A DNA stretch of 64,000 nt from Calonectria ilicicola (Eukaryota > Ascomycota > Sordariomycetes > Hypocreales > Nectriaceae), in assembly GCA_020809705.1 (NCBI GenBank), contig CP085833.1, forward strand, positions 3,782,001 to 3,846,000. The letters run 5' to 3'. Positions 1 through 12,293 of this stretch are shown here, one piece after another (within the stretch, counting starts at the first letter, position 1; each line of letters begins with the position of its first letter). A program made the position numbers and the translations under genes. The notes below the pieces were generated by a model, which was not told the origin of the DNA, ran no database searches, and was given only the letters and a program-made list of their open reading frames with translations.

Positions 1-509
1 CCGCCCACCGCCGTTCCACTGTGCATGCTGCACGGCCACGTCGGATAATGCACCTGATTCCACCACGGCTCAAATGCTCACGGGGGGTGCGATAAGGACG
101 TTGCGGTGCACTGTGCTCCGCAGCGATAGGCATATTACAGCACCCCTGTAGGCGATCCTGGCGCTGATAGCCGTACTGTGTTTTGGCGCTGTCAGTCACG
201 GGAGCTTGGGCCGCTCTCGGCTACGGGGTGGCAACAGCACCCTTTACCCGATGCCAGTTGAGGTCGCGCGCCGTCAGTCATTCATTCATTACCCGTCCAC
301 TTGGCATTAGTGAGGGGAGCAGGAGAATCAGGAAATGGCGGATATTGCAAGACAGAATATAATCCAAACGGGTCCGAGTAGCTGAATTGATGTCCTGTAA
401 TGCCAATTGAATTAAGCGAATTGAGAGAGAAAATAAAAAAGAAAGAAAGAAAGGAAATAAGCCAAAATTAAGATCCTCTCGTGGCGCTCGCTATTGATCT
501 CTCAACGCC
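1..509. other. Intergenic flank upstream of the dienelactone hydrolase
   Basis: No coding frame with recognisable protein character was seen. The last 80 bases contain a purine-rich GAAA-repeat run (about 430-460), typical of fungal promoters or 5' leaders. It presumably holds the promoter of the gene starting at 510. Confidence 0.5.
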
Positions 510-1393
510 ATGGCTTCCAACCCTCCTGCACAGTGCTGCGCGACCGGCATCCTCCACGAGTAAGCCAGACAGAAAAACATGCAATTTCAAGGCTGACTCG
601 ACCCGCTACAGAGGCACCCCTACAGGAAAGACGCTCACCATTGAGAACGGCATCCAGGCCTATCTGGCCACTCCATCCGCAAAATCTAACAATGGCGTTG
701 GCATTTTGTATGTGCCCGACATTGTCGGCATATGGCAAAACAGCATGTTGACGGCTGATTCGTTTGCCGCCGAGGGCTACACGTGTTTGATTCCAGACCT
801 GTTCAACGGTGACCCTGCGCCGCTGAATTTCGAGGACTTTGATGTCATGGGCTGGTTAACAAAGGGATCCAGCGGCGACAACCCTCACACCAAGGAATTC
901 GTTGATCCCGTTATTGTTTCTGGAATCAAATATTTAAAGGAGCTTGGGGTGAAGAGGATTGGAGCCGCCGGGTACTGTTTTGGCGCCAAGGTTAGTGAAA
1001 TACACCCATGAAAAACGTCACAACGCAAGCTTACAGCCTCTCTAGTTTGTGGTTCGTCACTACAAGGACGGAATTGAGTGCGGCTTCATTGCCCATCCTT
1101 CATTCGTTGAGTCTGAAGAACTGGCCGCCATCACAGGGCCCTTGTCCATTGCCGCCGCACAGACGGATGACATCTTCCCCGCTGAGAAGCGACATGAATC
1201 TGAAAAGATTCTGATTGAGACAAAGCAAGATTTCCAGATTAACCTCTACTCCGGCGTCGAGCACGGATTTGCCGTCAGAGGAGACCCCAACGTCAAGGTG
1301 ACGCGATTTGCCAAGGAGCAGGCTTTCCGACAGGCAGTTGCGTGGTTTGAGAGCCACCTTGTAGACCAGACACAATATGATACCAAGCTATAG
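510..1393 (+). CDS. Dienelactone hydrolase family protein
   Basis: Predicted 258-aa alpha/beta hydrolase of the dienelactone hydrolase family, which in the type enzymes hydrolyses dienelactone to maleylacetate in aromatic degradation. Many fungal members have unknown substrates, so the substrate is not assigned. Model: exons 510-559, 612-990 and 1046-1393, with GT-AG introns of 52 and 55 nt. Start 510 was chosen because it gives the N-terminus MASNPPAQCCATGILHEG, which aligns with fungal family members. A frame open from 481 runs through the first intron and does not. The triad is visible: Cys139 in GYCFGAK, Asp184/185 in QTDDIFP and His216 in EHGFAVRG. Length is normal for the family. It is convergent with the amino-acid transporter. 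Family call is firm; physiological role is not. Confidence 0.9.
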
Positions 1394-1761
1394 ATAGATA
1401 GGCTACTGAATTGTAATAAAAAGATTGATGTTTTTGAACCTTTAATGAAAACTCGTTTTGATGCTTACGCTGAAGTTGAAACTAATATCCAAAAGTCACG
1501 CTAGAAAATGCTTTAAATCCAACACAAGCCAGATGCCAACATACATCAACACTTTGGTTGGTATTTAGGAAACAACCCCAACCTGGGGCGTTGCACGGTA
1601 TTCTTTGATTTGAAACTAACAATCATCTTGCAGATATCAACACCTCTTCTCTTTGATAAATTCTTATCAATTCAAAGTAAACTAATACTATAGAGTCTTA
1701 AGCCCCAAGCTGAACATGAAGCTGGGAGTCTATCATATCTCGTCATCTTCATTACCAATAC
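1394..1761. other. Convergent 3' intergenic region
   Basis: AT-rich sequence between two converging stop codons. It should hold both 3' UTRs and polyadenylation signals. No ORF or RNA gene was recognised. Confidence 0.5.
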
Positions 1762-3400
1762 TTACGAAATGGTTCCTGAGTTATCTGCACAGTTGAAAAC
1801 CTTGGTGATTAATCCATCTGCGTAAGCCTGCTTGATTGAGATAGCAACTCCATATCTAAACCCGCGTTAGTCACGGTTCCCGACAGATGATAAGTGGCAA
1901 AGTAGAAGTGACTCACGTTCCGCCAATAACCATGAAAAGGCCAATCAAGACAATAAGGATGTGGAACCCATACTTTGCCTTTTCAAGCCCTGTTCCACTT
2001 CTGTAAGACTTGAAGTCATACATCCACAACAAGGCGGGGAAAATCAGGCTAAAGGGAGCAAAGCAGATGGCCCCCGCAAGACCCAAGAGGTAGTTGAGGA
2101 TGGGGACCGCCTCCGCAATGATGAAGCCGAGAACGCCGAGAAGAAGGTTAGATCCAAGCCAAGTAGTCCAGTGTACCACAGTGTTTTCCTGTAAGTGGCG
2201 AGAGTCTCTCAGGATGCGCACAAACATGTACTTGGCGGCAACATGCTGGTAGATGCCGACGCCGATAACCAATCCGGGCAAGGCAATGCCGTAGGAAATC
2301 TTCTTGAACAGAGTGCCTGCGCTACCAAACGCCGGCGTCGTCAGCCATACACCGCACCAGCGGTAAATGACGAGCGAGAAAGTCAAGTACATGGCCCCGA
2401 CCAAGACACCGGTCACGAGTGCAGCCTTGCGGTAGTCTTGCGGACGTTTCATCTCCGAAATGACGGGAAGATACATGGAGGACCCACTCCCACTGATGAA
2501 GATGTTGGCACTAGCGGTGATCCCTGCAGCAAAGCCTGGGGAAGCGATAGCGACCCAGCCCAAGTCATAGTCGCCGGTCTGGGGCGCCGCAGCGGGGCGA
2601 TCTTGCTGGGTGACGGCAACCACAAAGATGAAGACGGAGATGAAAAAGGTCATGAAGCCAAACCACGTCAGCCACCCGAGGCGGGAAAAGGTTCTAACGG
2701 AGGAGAAGCCCGTGATTATCACGGCGGAAACGAAGCTGAAAACCACGGTGCACGCGCCATGATCAGATAGGGCATTGAACGCGGTTGAGCATGAGACAAT
2801 GCCCGCGGCCGTGATTAGCACCTGCGCAACGAGGATCTGTAGACCGACTAGTTCCTTGCCGATTCTACCCCAGAGCAGGCCGCACATGTCGGCCAGGGCT
2901 AATGAGTCGTCAACAAGTGATTCATTAGCGCGGGTAGGAAACAATACGTACTGTGGCATTCGGGATGGCGGTTGCGGAAATCTCCAAGAATAACGGCAGT
3001 ATCTGTCCAGAATAGGTTAACATTGTCGCCCACCACTCAACGCCCACCCAACCCCCCGTAAGAGTTATCAGGCGCATAACCAAAAAGAAAATAAAAAAAG
3101 TTACTGACAAGTGTTTAGGACTTCCCAGCCCACAATTGACAGTGCTCCGCCCACGGCCCCGAGAGTTGCCAAAGAGCCCGGGACGCTAAGGATGCTCATG
3201 GCAAACTGGATCTTGAGGAAGATGATGGTGGCGCGCTGCCAACTGACTGTGCGGAAGTTGACGCCCTCCGCCGAGTCCCTGAAGACCTCGTGGGTTTCGT
3301 ACATGTCCGCTTTTTCGCTGGGAGCATTGCTGAGGACCAATTGGGGCTCGATTGTGTCCGGGGCGATTTCAGCCCCGGGGTTCTTCTCAGGGACACCCAT
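1762..3400 (-). CDS. Amino-acid transporter (Aa_trans / AAAP family)
   Basis: Predicted 472-aa multi-pass permease of the amino acid/auxin permease family, like fungal N-type amino-acid transport systems; it should import neutral amino acids by proton symport at the plasma membrane. Exons in transcript order: 3400-3109, 3002-2952, 2898-1917 and 1855-1762. All junctions are GT-AG and the frame closes to 473 codons. Diagnostic stretches are [20 protein letters not shown] after an acidic cytosolic N-tail of about 55 residues, [17 protein letters not shown] across exons 2-3, [20 protein letters not shown], and [20 protein letters not shown]. Start 3400 begins MGVPEKNPG; an upstream in-frame extension exists but looks like leader. 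The gene is divergent from a Zn2Cys6 factor, which could regulate it (inference). Confidence 0.9.
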
Positions 3401-4248
3401 TTTTTGGTTTCCGCCGAGGAGTATTTTTTTAGGTGTTGATGGAGATTGTAGAATTACAGAAGAAGGGAAAAAAAAAGTCACTGGATTTGCACAGATGAGT
3501 GCAGAACCACGGTCAGACACAGGGTTGCACGGAGAATGGGGCGTTTGCAGAAGATATAGACGAGGTTGTTATCGCTAGTCTACAAAGCAATCCGATAGTC
3601 TCGTCTGGAGTCACCAAAAGGATCAAGGGCCATGGCCGCTGTTGATAGCCCATATCCGGCCTGCAAGAGTGGCATCGCCAAGTTGAGTGAGTCCCCAGCA
3701 CCAGCAAGCAGAGAAGACGCGTGCGCAGCAGCCGCTATCAGACAGGCGGGCGCATCTGCTGCTTCAGCCACCAGCAGCATGAAGCTAGCCCCGCGGGTGC
3801 AAGAGGTTATTCTCCTTATATGGTTCTGGTTTCCGTGGGGAAACAAGGCCATTATTCCCTGGGCTCGGGAATGGGGTGAAGTGGCTGCAGGCTGCGTCAG
3901 AGCTGCCATGACGGACCCGCACAGTCCACGGAGGCACCTTCGGACACCGTCCTGGCACGACTCGAGATAGGCCGGGCAAACTGGGGCCTGGGCGAGATAT
4001 GGCAGCCGTCCTAGCCCCGATACGGCATGATCCACCGGCCTAGGATGTGGGGTAAAGATACGGGGTAGCAGTATGCTGCAGACGGCCCAGATACGCGAGT
4101 GGGCCAGCGAGGCGGTTGACAAGAGCTCGGCTCTCAAGATGCAAAAGGCCTTGTCGACCAGCTTCTCGGGGACGTCCTGCTGGGCTTCTTTTTTTTTCTT
4201 CTCCCCTTCCAATCTTCGCCCCCTCTCCCCCGCGAAACTGCTCTCACC
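3401..4248. promoter_or_regulatory. Shared divergent promoter, transporter / Zn2Cys6 factor
   Basis: An 848-bp region separates the start codons of the two divergent genes. A 272-codon open frame crosses it on the minus strand, but its protein shows no family character. The C/T-rich tract just before 4249 resembles a fungal core promoter. It probably contains both promoters; no operator was proven. Confidence 0.45.
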
Positions 4249-6760
4249 ATGCCGCGTCCCAAAGTCCATCCCAGCCAGCGCCAGCGAGCTGCCGAGGCGT
4301 GCAACTTCTGCCGCACATCCAAGAAGCGCTGCAGTGCGACGGTGCCCTGCACCGCCTGCATAAAACGGGGGATCGAGTCCTCCTGCTATCTCACCCACAA
4401 GCCATGGGGCACCCGGAGGACGAGGGAGACTGCCACCAGCCCGCGCCAGAACGCACCCGCAACGGCTCCGCCGGTATCAACGGCCTCGGAAGACTCCAGC
4501 TGCCCCAAGAGCAGACCCATCCGGAGCGCTCCACCAGCTGCCCAAGACCCGGACCGGGGACAGCGTCATGCCTCGTTGCCCCCGGAAACGACCCCGTTGT
4601 GGAGCCCTGGATCGTTGAGGAATGAAGCTTCTGCCGACGAGTATAGACCGCTGTCGCCATCGACGTCGCGGATTGACAGTCCGGACGCAGCTCAGAGCAC
4701 GACGGCTTCGAGCAATACCACCTCCAGCAACACCACATCCAACACACGAAAGCTATCATTCGGCCATGACCCTCACGCCCGGATGCTCCTGAACCTACGC
4801 GGCAACAGAGGTATGTAAAATATGAGCTTGGTTGGCACTCAATGGCCATCATGACACCTCTTGGTTACACGTGCTGGCCTTGTCATCCATTCCAAACACC
4901 ATGGATGTGTTGGTCTACTTTTCCCACAATTATACTAACAAAGGAGTTTAGTATTTATCGGAGAAGCCGCCTCAATATCCTTTCTTCAATTCCTACGCGA
5001 CACAGTCGAAGAGCAGATCGGTCCCTCACAATTCACTCGCAATGACAAGAGCCAAAATATGCTTGAGTCGGCACCCACAGTGTCTAACACGACCGCCTCG
5101 ATAGACCCAGATCCCGAAGGCCTGATAAGGGAGGATGTATTGGCGTATTACAACGTCTATCGCGCAGCTGTAAGATACTCGCGCCGTGACACACTTACAC
5201 CCACTCACAAGCTCTTAGACTGGCGGGTTCTTGGACGTTTTGACATCACATGAAGTCAGTACTCTAGTCGACTCATCAAATACACAAATACCCCCAGGGA
5301 CCGACGGCAACCTTACAATATGGGACCTTGTAATTGCTATAGGCGCGCAATGCAGGTCGCCAGGCCCAGACCAGGAGATTGGCCACCACTACTTCCGCCG
5401 GGCGCAACGTCGTAGCTTTGCCGCCATGCTCGAAGACCCAGACATTGACATGGTCAGGTCATTTATTCTCATGACTTTTTACATGTTGGGGCACTGTCGG
5501 CGCAACACGGCATTCCTTTATCTGGGGATTGCGACAAGAGCAGCTGTCGCTTTGGGGCTGCATCGCCGAGACTCCTACTCAGATATTAACACCGAAGACG
5601 ACAAATTAAGGTATGAACCTTCAAGCAATACTTTTTCTTAGATCCCTTCTAACATTCGGATTAGATTGCGGGTTTGGCTCAGTCTCTGTATTCTAGACAT
5701 GGTGGTCAGCTCCATACTCGGTCGTCCGCCGGCTACCTTGTCGTTGCGCTTCGACCTAGACCGCGACCTAGCGGAATCACCAAACGTAGCTTCCGACACG
5801 GACATTATTTGTCTTGTCGCTGCATACCAAATTAGCTCCATCATCAACACTGCCGCACACGAGCTATACGGCAAAGATGCCGTGGCGCATGCTACCGCCG
5901 AGCGCCTTTTGGAAGACATTGATAAATGGAGCCGGTCGCTGCCCGAGTACCTGAGGACGGAGGCGACGGGCGCGGGCATCACGCGAACCCAGGGGGAAAC
6001 AATCCGAAACGTTCACATTTCTTGTTTGTATTATTTTGCTGTAACCTTAGTCACACGTCCCATTTTGATTTCGACACTGAGCTCTCGCCCTGGATTGGAA
6101 ACGGCTGCGTCGTCGCAAATGGCGTCTGCATGCTTGGACGCCGCCCTTTACCTCATTCAAACGTGCATGGATGCGCACCGAATGGGACTTTTACTCGGAA
6201 ACATGTGCATCATGAAGTAAGTGTGCCCTGAATACCGCTTGGTTTTTTTGTCGCGCGCCTGGCTAACATGTTATCGCAACAGGGCATTAATATTTGCCAC
6301 TGGCCTCATCCTTGGGTTCGTCATGGTCGCCGAACGCAACGGTGACTATGAGGTAGAAAAGGCCTTCCGCAGCGCCAAGGAAATATTAGAAATATTGGCG
6401 ATACAGAGCCCGCAGGCAGCACATTACTCCGAGATACTCGGGCTATTATTAAGTGCAATCGAGACCCCCAGGGGAAGATTGTCATCACGAGGGGGTAACA
6501 AGTACGTCGGGAGACTATTCAGTCTCGACAGGCAAGCAGAGAGCCTGTCAACACTAGCAAGCATATCAGAAAATGTTGGAAATCCGGTCGGGAAGGACGC
6601 GATGGGTGTGACGAGCGACGAGAGCAATATTTGGGTCGGGTTCCCGCAACAGCCGCTCAGTGAGCTGGACGGCAACTTCTTAACGGGCTGGGACGCGCTG
6701 GATCTATCGCAATGGGACAATTTCCCATTTTTGGGCCCAAGGAGTTTTGATGTAGATTAA
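4249..6760 (+). CDS. Zn2Cys6 transcription factor with fungal-specific TF domain
   Basis: Predicted 733-aa nuclear regulator. Exons 4249-4810, 4952-5169, 5219-5610, 5665-6216 and 6283-6760, all GT-AG and frame-consistent. The N-terminal binuclear zinc cluster is complete: Cys18, 21, 28, 34, 37 and 46 (spacing C-x2-C-x6-C-x5-C-x2-C-x8-C), with the basic stretch RTSKKR. A Ser/Thr/Pro-rich linker follows (about 60-180). The middle homology region begins at VFIGEAASISFLQFLRDTV and includes MTFYMLGHCRRNTAFLYLGI and a fungal-trans core, RLRVWLSLCILDMVVSSILG. Length is usual for the class. Target genes are unknown; the divergent amino-acid transporter is the obvious candidate. Confidence 0.88.
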
Positions 6761-9700
6761 ATGGTAACGAAAATGAGTGATGATGACGAACAAAACACAA
6801 TTCATCTGCGTGAGCCTGAGCAGTTTGCACGCGTTCGGATAGATAGGTTGGTGTATTCATCAGCCAAAGTAATATATGCAAAGGAAAGATTCGATAGTCC
6901 CCATAACAACGAGATGGAGTATTTCGTGTCCTCTTCGGTGAGTTAGCCGCGTTGCGCTCAGACTTGCATCTCATCCACTGCAGTGCGCTGTCCGAATTCC
7001 CGACACTCCCTACCCGGGAGGAGAAACAATTGCAAATTAAGAATGAGCAATTGCATCACGTTTATGACGGAATTATGACAGAAAATACATTTCATCATTC
7101 TTGATATTGACTTTGAAGGATTGAACCTCGACCAAGCGCTGAAAGTTTTGGGCATGACCATGCAGCCCAATGCCTTGGAACGTGCCGATGGATTCTTCTA
7201 GCATTTACCTCTGATATGATGCAATCGACATGCTACACCTTTTCTGTATTATTCGCGCCCCCTTCATATCCAAAAAAAAACCCCTTCCAAGATTACTGTT
7301 CTTCACTGTAAATGTGTTGTTTTGTAATGCAATGTTTTGATTGATCTGTCCGCTCCTCAGATTTATCAAGCTGAACCCTGGCTTCCAAGGGATCATCATT
7401 GTCCACGATAAACGAATACAACCTCCCTTCTCGATATGGGTGTTTAGTTATAAATAAAATACCCCACAAAGTTTAAATCTATTTGTAGTTTGATTCGCCC
7501 ACTCACTGACCGGAGTGAACAAATGCTTCTGCGTCTACTCTCATGATACGGTAGGCTAGCTTGGATGCCACTGCGCTTCAACTCAAGGTCATTTGAAGGA
7601 TTTCGCGGTTATCCTGCAAAAAGTTCTTTCATGGTGTTTTTTTCTTTTTTTTTTATCATGAATCTTGTGATAGACGCGATGTAGCTGCAAGAGATGATGT
7701 CACATTGCCGAACGTCGCCGCCCTCGTTCTTTCTGGCTGCTCAGAAACACAAACGCAAACCTGCTCACACAATTATTTTTCTGTTGTTCTTTTAATTAAT
7801 TTTATCTTTAAATCCGGTAATGTTATTTTTTAAACAACACTCCAGCTACTGCATGCACTAACTAGGGCTGCATAACGAATGATCAGCGGTGCAATTGCCA
7901 ATTGTATCTGGCCACTTTCTGTCATAATTGGATCATATCCTCTATTGCTGATGAATAGAATAGAAATAATTTCATTGAATAAATTATTGTAATTATGAAC
8001 TCGAGTTGACTTGACCGCCTAAATATGCATTGGAACGGGAGGTTGCCGAACATAGAAGTAAAGCATCACGTCGGATATTGTGGGAGATAGCCGAAGCCGA
8101 TTGAGGCCTATGGAATTTCTCGAAAGAAATTGTATTTTGTTACTAGACTTCAGAAGAAATGCTTCGGAAATGCTCTCACATCACCCATGATACACTCCTA
8201 AGACAGAGATACTGCGAGGGAAACCCGGCGGACATGAACTTTTCAACTGTCATGCCTGTGCTTTTACCCGCTATAACAAGATGCTATTTCATAATTTCCA
8301 ATATACTCTGTTGCATGTGCAGTCTCCTTCGGATTTCACCGCTGAGGTCACTGGCGTCGCCAATCTCGATGATCTGTTTGTCATATCGAAGGCCATTCTC
8401 CGCTGCTTCGGTTCATGTTCCGAGAGTAATTTTGTAAGAATACATACTTCCTATTACACCTGATGGTTGTGCAATTGACCGGAAAGTAGGTCAATAGCCG
8501 CAATGCTGTCGGCTACCGGTGCGGATAACAGTCATGAAGTAAGGCTAACCATGTATGTGGATCAAGTTGTAACACAATTCACTTTTCGTATACACGGGAC
8601 TAATTTTCGCTAGCGACTATTAGTTCCGGATGACTGCACTGAAGGCATAATATATGCATGGTTGGAGGTTGCACGAAACAACCGTGGTGTTTTACTCAAA
8701 GCACTTTGATGGTAACGACGAATGTATTAAGCGCTACTAATGAGGTCCTAGCTTATTAGACCCCCCGATTTACAATGAGGTGGTGAACATCTCGTGTCAC
8801 GCTGAAGCGAGAATCTGTGGTTTTGGGGTTGGAGTATTGTGAAATTGGGTTGAACGAGTTTGTACACAGCGAGCTGTCCAATCCCAAACTCCGAATAAAA
8901 TTTGTAAAAAAAACTATTTTAAACATGCAACGTGGAGACCATGCATGTGCTCTATCGCATATACCCATGTCTTCCAAGATGTCGTTTTTGGGATCATGGC
9001 GGCCAATCAAAACGCTCAAGAAATGCAAGTAAAAAGAAGCCTCATCGATCATTGGTCTAGATCTCGGATGGTTCAAGGTTATGTAAGTTGCGCATATCTT
9101 GCCTTGTAGGTCCAATCTCTCAAACGTAATGTCCATGTATTTGATAGCAGGCGGAATCATTCGATTCGGCTTGCTCCGCGACAAGCATTCCGCAAGACAT
9201 TTATCGCCCCGCAATTTGGTTCCAAGATAATGGTGATACTGGATAACCACCCCACGGCCCGGGCGAATGACACGCAATGATACCCTCTTTTCGTGGGTCT
9301 ATCAATTGAGAATTATTGAACAATAATTTTCGGATTGGAAGACAAGCCACCGGAACTCGCTCCATCAATTCGAACTGATCGTACTCAGCCGACGGTCCGG
9401 CCATCAGCTCGTCACTGTGTTTACGAAATGACGAGAACGCGAAACCTCCAGACGCATTAGCTTGCGGCTTGAGCCAGGCTTTATTTTGGTTTAACATGGC
9501 GACGGCCATTAATTCGATAGGAATACGCCTAAAATCCACATCCGAAGTTCCGTTGCCACCTTCCGAGATCTGCGGATAACGCACGCCCTTATCCGACCAT
9601 CCGCTCCACCAACATTTCGCTATCAAACTAGGAAGCGGATTGTGCTCTCATTCGTCAGATCCAAGCCACTTGGACGTCTAACGCTTCTAAGATGCGGATA

Positions 9701-9775
9701 GTGACGGCATGCGTGATCATGATGGTGTCGAGGATTGACATAGATAAGTTTGGAGAAAGAATCGTTGGATTAGTT
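6761..9775. other. 3-kb intergenic region, no convincing gene
   Basis: Mixed-composition DNA, moderately AT-rich between about 7400 and 8000. The longest open frames (minus strand, 8756-9277 and 9201-9626, in different frames and overlapping) show no domain I recognise and no splice solution I could justify. They could be a decayed gene or chance. No RNA gene or repeat was seen. Confidence 0.45.
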
Positions 9776-9908
9776 TTTTTTCCCCATCATCTCAGAATAC
9801 CATCAACCCAAAGACACTCACACAACAACATAAAAGCAACAACATCACCACAACAAACAAAAAACCGATTAATTCTTTAAGTCCAACACTTCACAAACAA
9901 CCGAAATC
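9776..9908 (+). promoter_or_regulatory. CA-rich 5' leader of the FAD monooxygenase
   Basis: The 110 bases before the ATG are dominated by CA/CAA repeats (CACAACAACATAAAAGCAAC and similar). CA-rich pyrimidine-poor leaders are common upstream of well-expressed fungal genes. The context at the start (GAAATCATGGG) is acceptable. The region also has a T-run and TTTTTTTTCCCC near 9773-9784. Confidence 0.5.
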
Positions 9909-11479
9909 ATGGGTTCTCTCGATCAGTCCGGCTGGCGTCAGTTGAGCGTCGGTGTTGTGGGTGGTGGTATTGGTGGAATGTCAGTAGCCATCGCTCTCCG
10001 CCGCGCTGGTCACATTGTTACCGTCTACGAGAGACATGATTTTGCCGGTGAGGTTGGCGCTTCAGTCTCCTGTGCCGCAAACGGCACTCGATGGTTGCAC
10101 GAGTGGGACGTCGATGTCGCCAAGGGTGACCCAGTGGTTCTCAAGAAGCTCATCAACCGCGACTGGAAGACTGGTGAGCCCGTGAGTGTGTACGACCTGG
10201 ATGACTACGAGGAGCGATGGGGATATGTCTACAACATGTTCCACCGCCAATACATGCACTCCATGCTCAAGGATACTGCCCTCGGTGAGGGTGAGGGCAC
10301 CCCCGCCACACTGGTCGTTAACCACAAGGTAAGTTGCCGAAAACATTCCAGTGGAGAATACCGTTTGGCTAACCCCACACTCCGCAATAGTGTCAAGACA
10401 TCGATCTGGAGAGTGGATTGATCACTTTCGAGAATGGAGTTACCGCCAAGCACGAGCTCATCATTGGTGCTGATGGCATTGGATCCGTCGTTCGTGGCAT
10501 CCTCGGTATCCACCCTGCGAAGACCCCCTCCGACTCCAGCTGCCTCCACGCCAACGTCATGACTGAGGATGCCGTCAAGCTTGGATTGGTTGACTACTCC
10601 AAGGATGCTGCTCTAGAATACTGGGGTGGCCAGGAGGGCAAGTGGGACAAGATTGTCCTGTCCCCCTGCAACGGTGGCAAGCTCCTGTCATACTACTGCT
10701 TCTTCCCCCGCGCCGTTGGCGACTACACAACCCAGGCTTGGGGTGCTGAGGACCGACCTGTGGATGAGCTTCTTGCTCCCTACCCCAACCTTGACCCCAA
10801 GGTCCGTGAGCACCTTAAGATCGGAAAGGAGATCCAGCCCTGGCGCCTCTGGGTGCAGTAAGTATACCCCATGGCCTCCGCACAAATCAGCACTAACCCG
10901 GTGATTATAGCCAGCCCTACCCCTATGTCCAGAAGTCTATGGTCTGCCTTCTGGGAGATGCCGGCCACCCTGTAAGTAAAACGTGACATACGTCGATATG
11001 TAGCGACTAACAGTGTATTAGATGATGCCCCACCAGAGCCAGGGTGCCTGCATGGCCATCGAGGATGCTGCCGCTCTTGGTATCATCTTCCGAAAGGGTT
11101 ACTTCAAGGGTGACGTCTCCGAGTCTCTGGCCGTGTACAATGACGTCCGACTTCCCCGAGCCACCCGAGTCCAGTCCGCTGCCGCCAAGGCTGCATACAA
11201 CATCAACGAGAGAATCGGTTTCTCCAACAACAAGGACACCGCCACCTACCAGGTTGAGGACGAGAAGAACAAGCTCACCATCGAGGAGATGAACGCGTTA
11301 GTCTATTCCCCACCCATCCTCATAAATTTAACACAGCTAACTGGTGCGATAGTTATGACATGTATGAGGATGTCAAGGAGAAGCTCGCTGCCCGAAGAGG
11401 CGTTGAGTACGAAGGAAAGTACGTCACAGGCCTGCCCTTTGGCCTGGAGCTACCAAGCGGCGTTGTTGGATCTTCTTAA
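9909..11479 (+). CDS. FAD-dependent aromatic monooxygenase (salicylate-hydroxylase-like)
   Basis: Predicted 449-aa group A flavoprotein hydroxylase, related to salicylate 1-hydroxylase and 3-hydroxybenzoate 6-hydroxylase, using NAD(P)H and O2 on an aromatic acid. Exons 9909-10328, 10391-10857, 10911-10971, 11022-11296 and 11353-11479, all GT-AG, closing to 450 codons. Motifs: Rossmann GVVGGGIGG at residues 15-23, the GADGIGS motif near 166-172, and the FAD ribityl-binding stretch [22 protein letters not shown] spanning exons 3-4 (about 311-332). Codon use is strongly C-ending, unlike the neighbours, suggesting high expression when induced. The exact substrate cannot be read from sequence. It lies about 8 kb from a dienelactone hydrolase, so a shared aromatic pathway is possible but unproven. 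Confidence 0.88.
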
Positions 11480-11870
11480 AAAATAGTCTTTTTTTTCTGT
11501 ATATTTTATTATGTATTTAGAGCCTTGTCAAGAATGAATCAAATTGGATCTGGTTAAGCAATGGTTGACTTGGAGCAATGACGTGCCTAAGCGGCACTTT
11601 GGAGGTCTTGTCGAGACTGACGAGTAAATTGATGAGAAATATATATATTCACTCAATTATATAAAATTCACAATGCTACCTAGATCACATTGCATATCTT
11701 AAAAATGCGATGTAACCTCTCGCGCATGAATCACTGCGACGAGTCCGTGTTTTGGATCCTTTGCTGAGTGGGGCAAAATCTGTCACCGTCCTGGTTCGTT
11801 GCATCACCATGCAAATTTGAACAAAACAGGTGACAGCGATGACCCGCCTGATCGGGCTTCTCCAATAGCC
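11480..11870. other. Intergenic region
   Basis: AT-rich 3' flank of the monooxygenase followed by the short upstream region of the next small ORF. No other feature recognised. Confidence 0.4.
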
Positions 11871-12293
11871 ATGTCCCGCACAGCATCCTTGTTCAATTGC
11901 CTTATTCGAATGCATCATATCACGTCACGCAAAAAGGTCCAGCGAGTGCGGCGCGCGGCCAGCCAGCTCAACGTTGATTGGGTGCTCATCCGCAGCGGAG
12001 GTTCGCCTGGCATCATGTTTGGCGAGTCTCGAGACGAAGCTGGACTGGTGGAATGGGTGGCCGCAGTGCAAGCGCTGCGCTATAAAGACTTCAAATGCGT
12101 TATCCGCCCAGGACCAGCACCTACGATAACAACAGGCGATAAGAATGGAGTGAGACCTGGAGGGAGTGGTTCTCTGCTGAAAGCCACGGGTTTCGATGAG
12201 ACAGAGTCGGTGGCGGAGTTCGCCCAGGAGATGGAATTGAGAGGATTGGGTGAATGGTGGAAAAGGGGAATGGGATACGGGACAAATGAATGA
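11871..12293 (+). CDS. Small uncharacterised protein
   Basis: Single open frame of 140 codons from ATG 11871; a second in-frame ATG at 11910 (MHHITSRKKVQRVRR) is an equally good start. The core VLIRSGGSPGIMFGES followed by AAVQALRYKDFKCV looks like a compact conserved fold, and I have the impression that similar small proteins occur in other ascomycetes, but I cannot name a domain or function. The C-terminal part (about 85-140) contains a Gly-rich linker and an acidic helix, SVAEFAQEMELRGLGEWW. No signal peptide or membrane segment. No intron is needed. Real gene likely; function unknown. Confidence 0.6.
   Translation: MSRTASLFNCLIRMHHITSRKKVQRVRRAASQLNVDWVLIRSGGSPGIMFGESRDEAGLVEWVAAVQALRYKDFKCVIRPGPAPTITTGDKNGVRPGGSGSLLKATGFDETESVAEFAQEMELRGLGEWWKRGMGYGTNE

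Noticed and set aside
2195..2770. 191-codon open frame, plus strand
   Set aside because: Antisense shadow of the amino-acid transporter main exon.
3580..4398. 272-codon open frame, minus strand
   Set aside because: It covers the divergent promoter and overlaps the Zn2Cys6 cluster of the real gene antisense; composition is unlike a protein and no domain is visible.
510..12293. Catabolic gene cluster linking the dienelactone hydrolase and the FAD monooxygenase
   Set aside because: Only two candidate enzymes, about 8 kb apart, separated by unrelated genes and a 3-kb gap; not enough to call a cluster.
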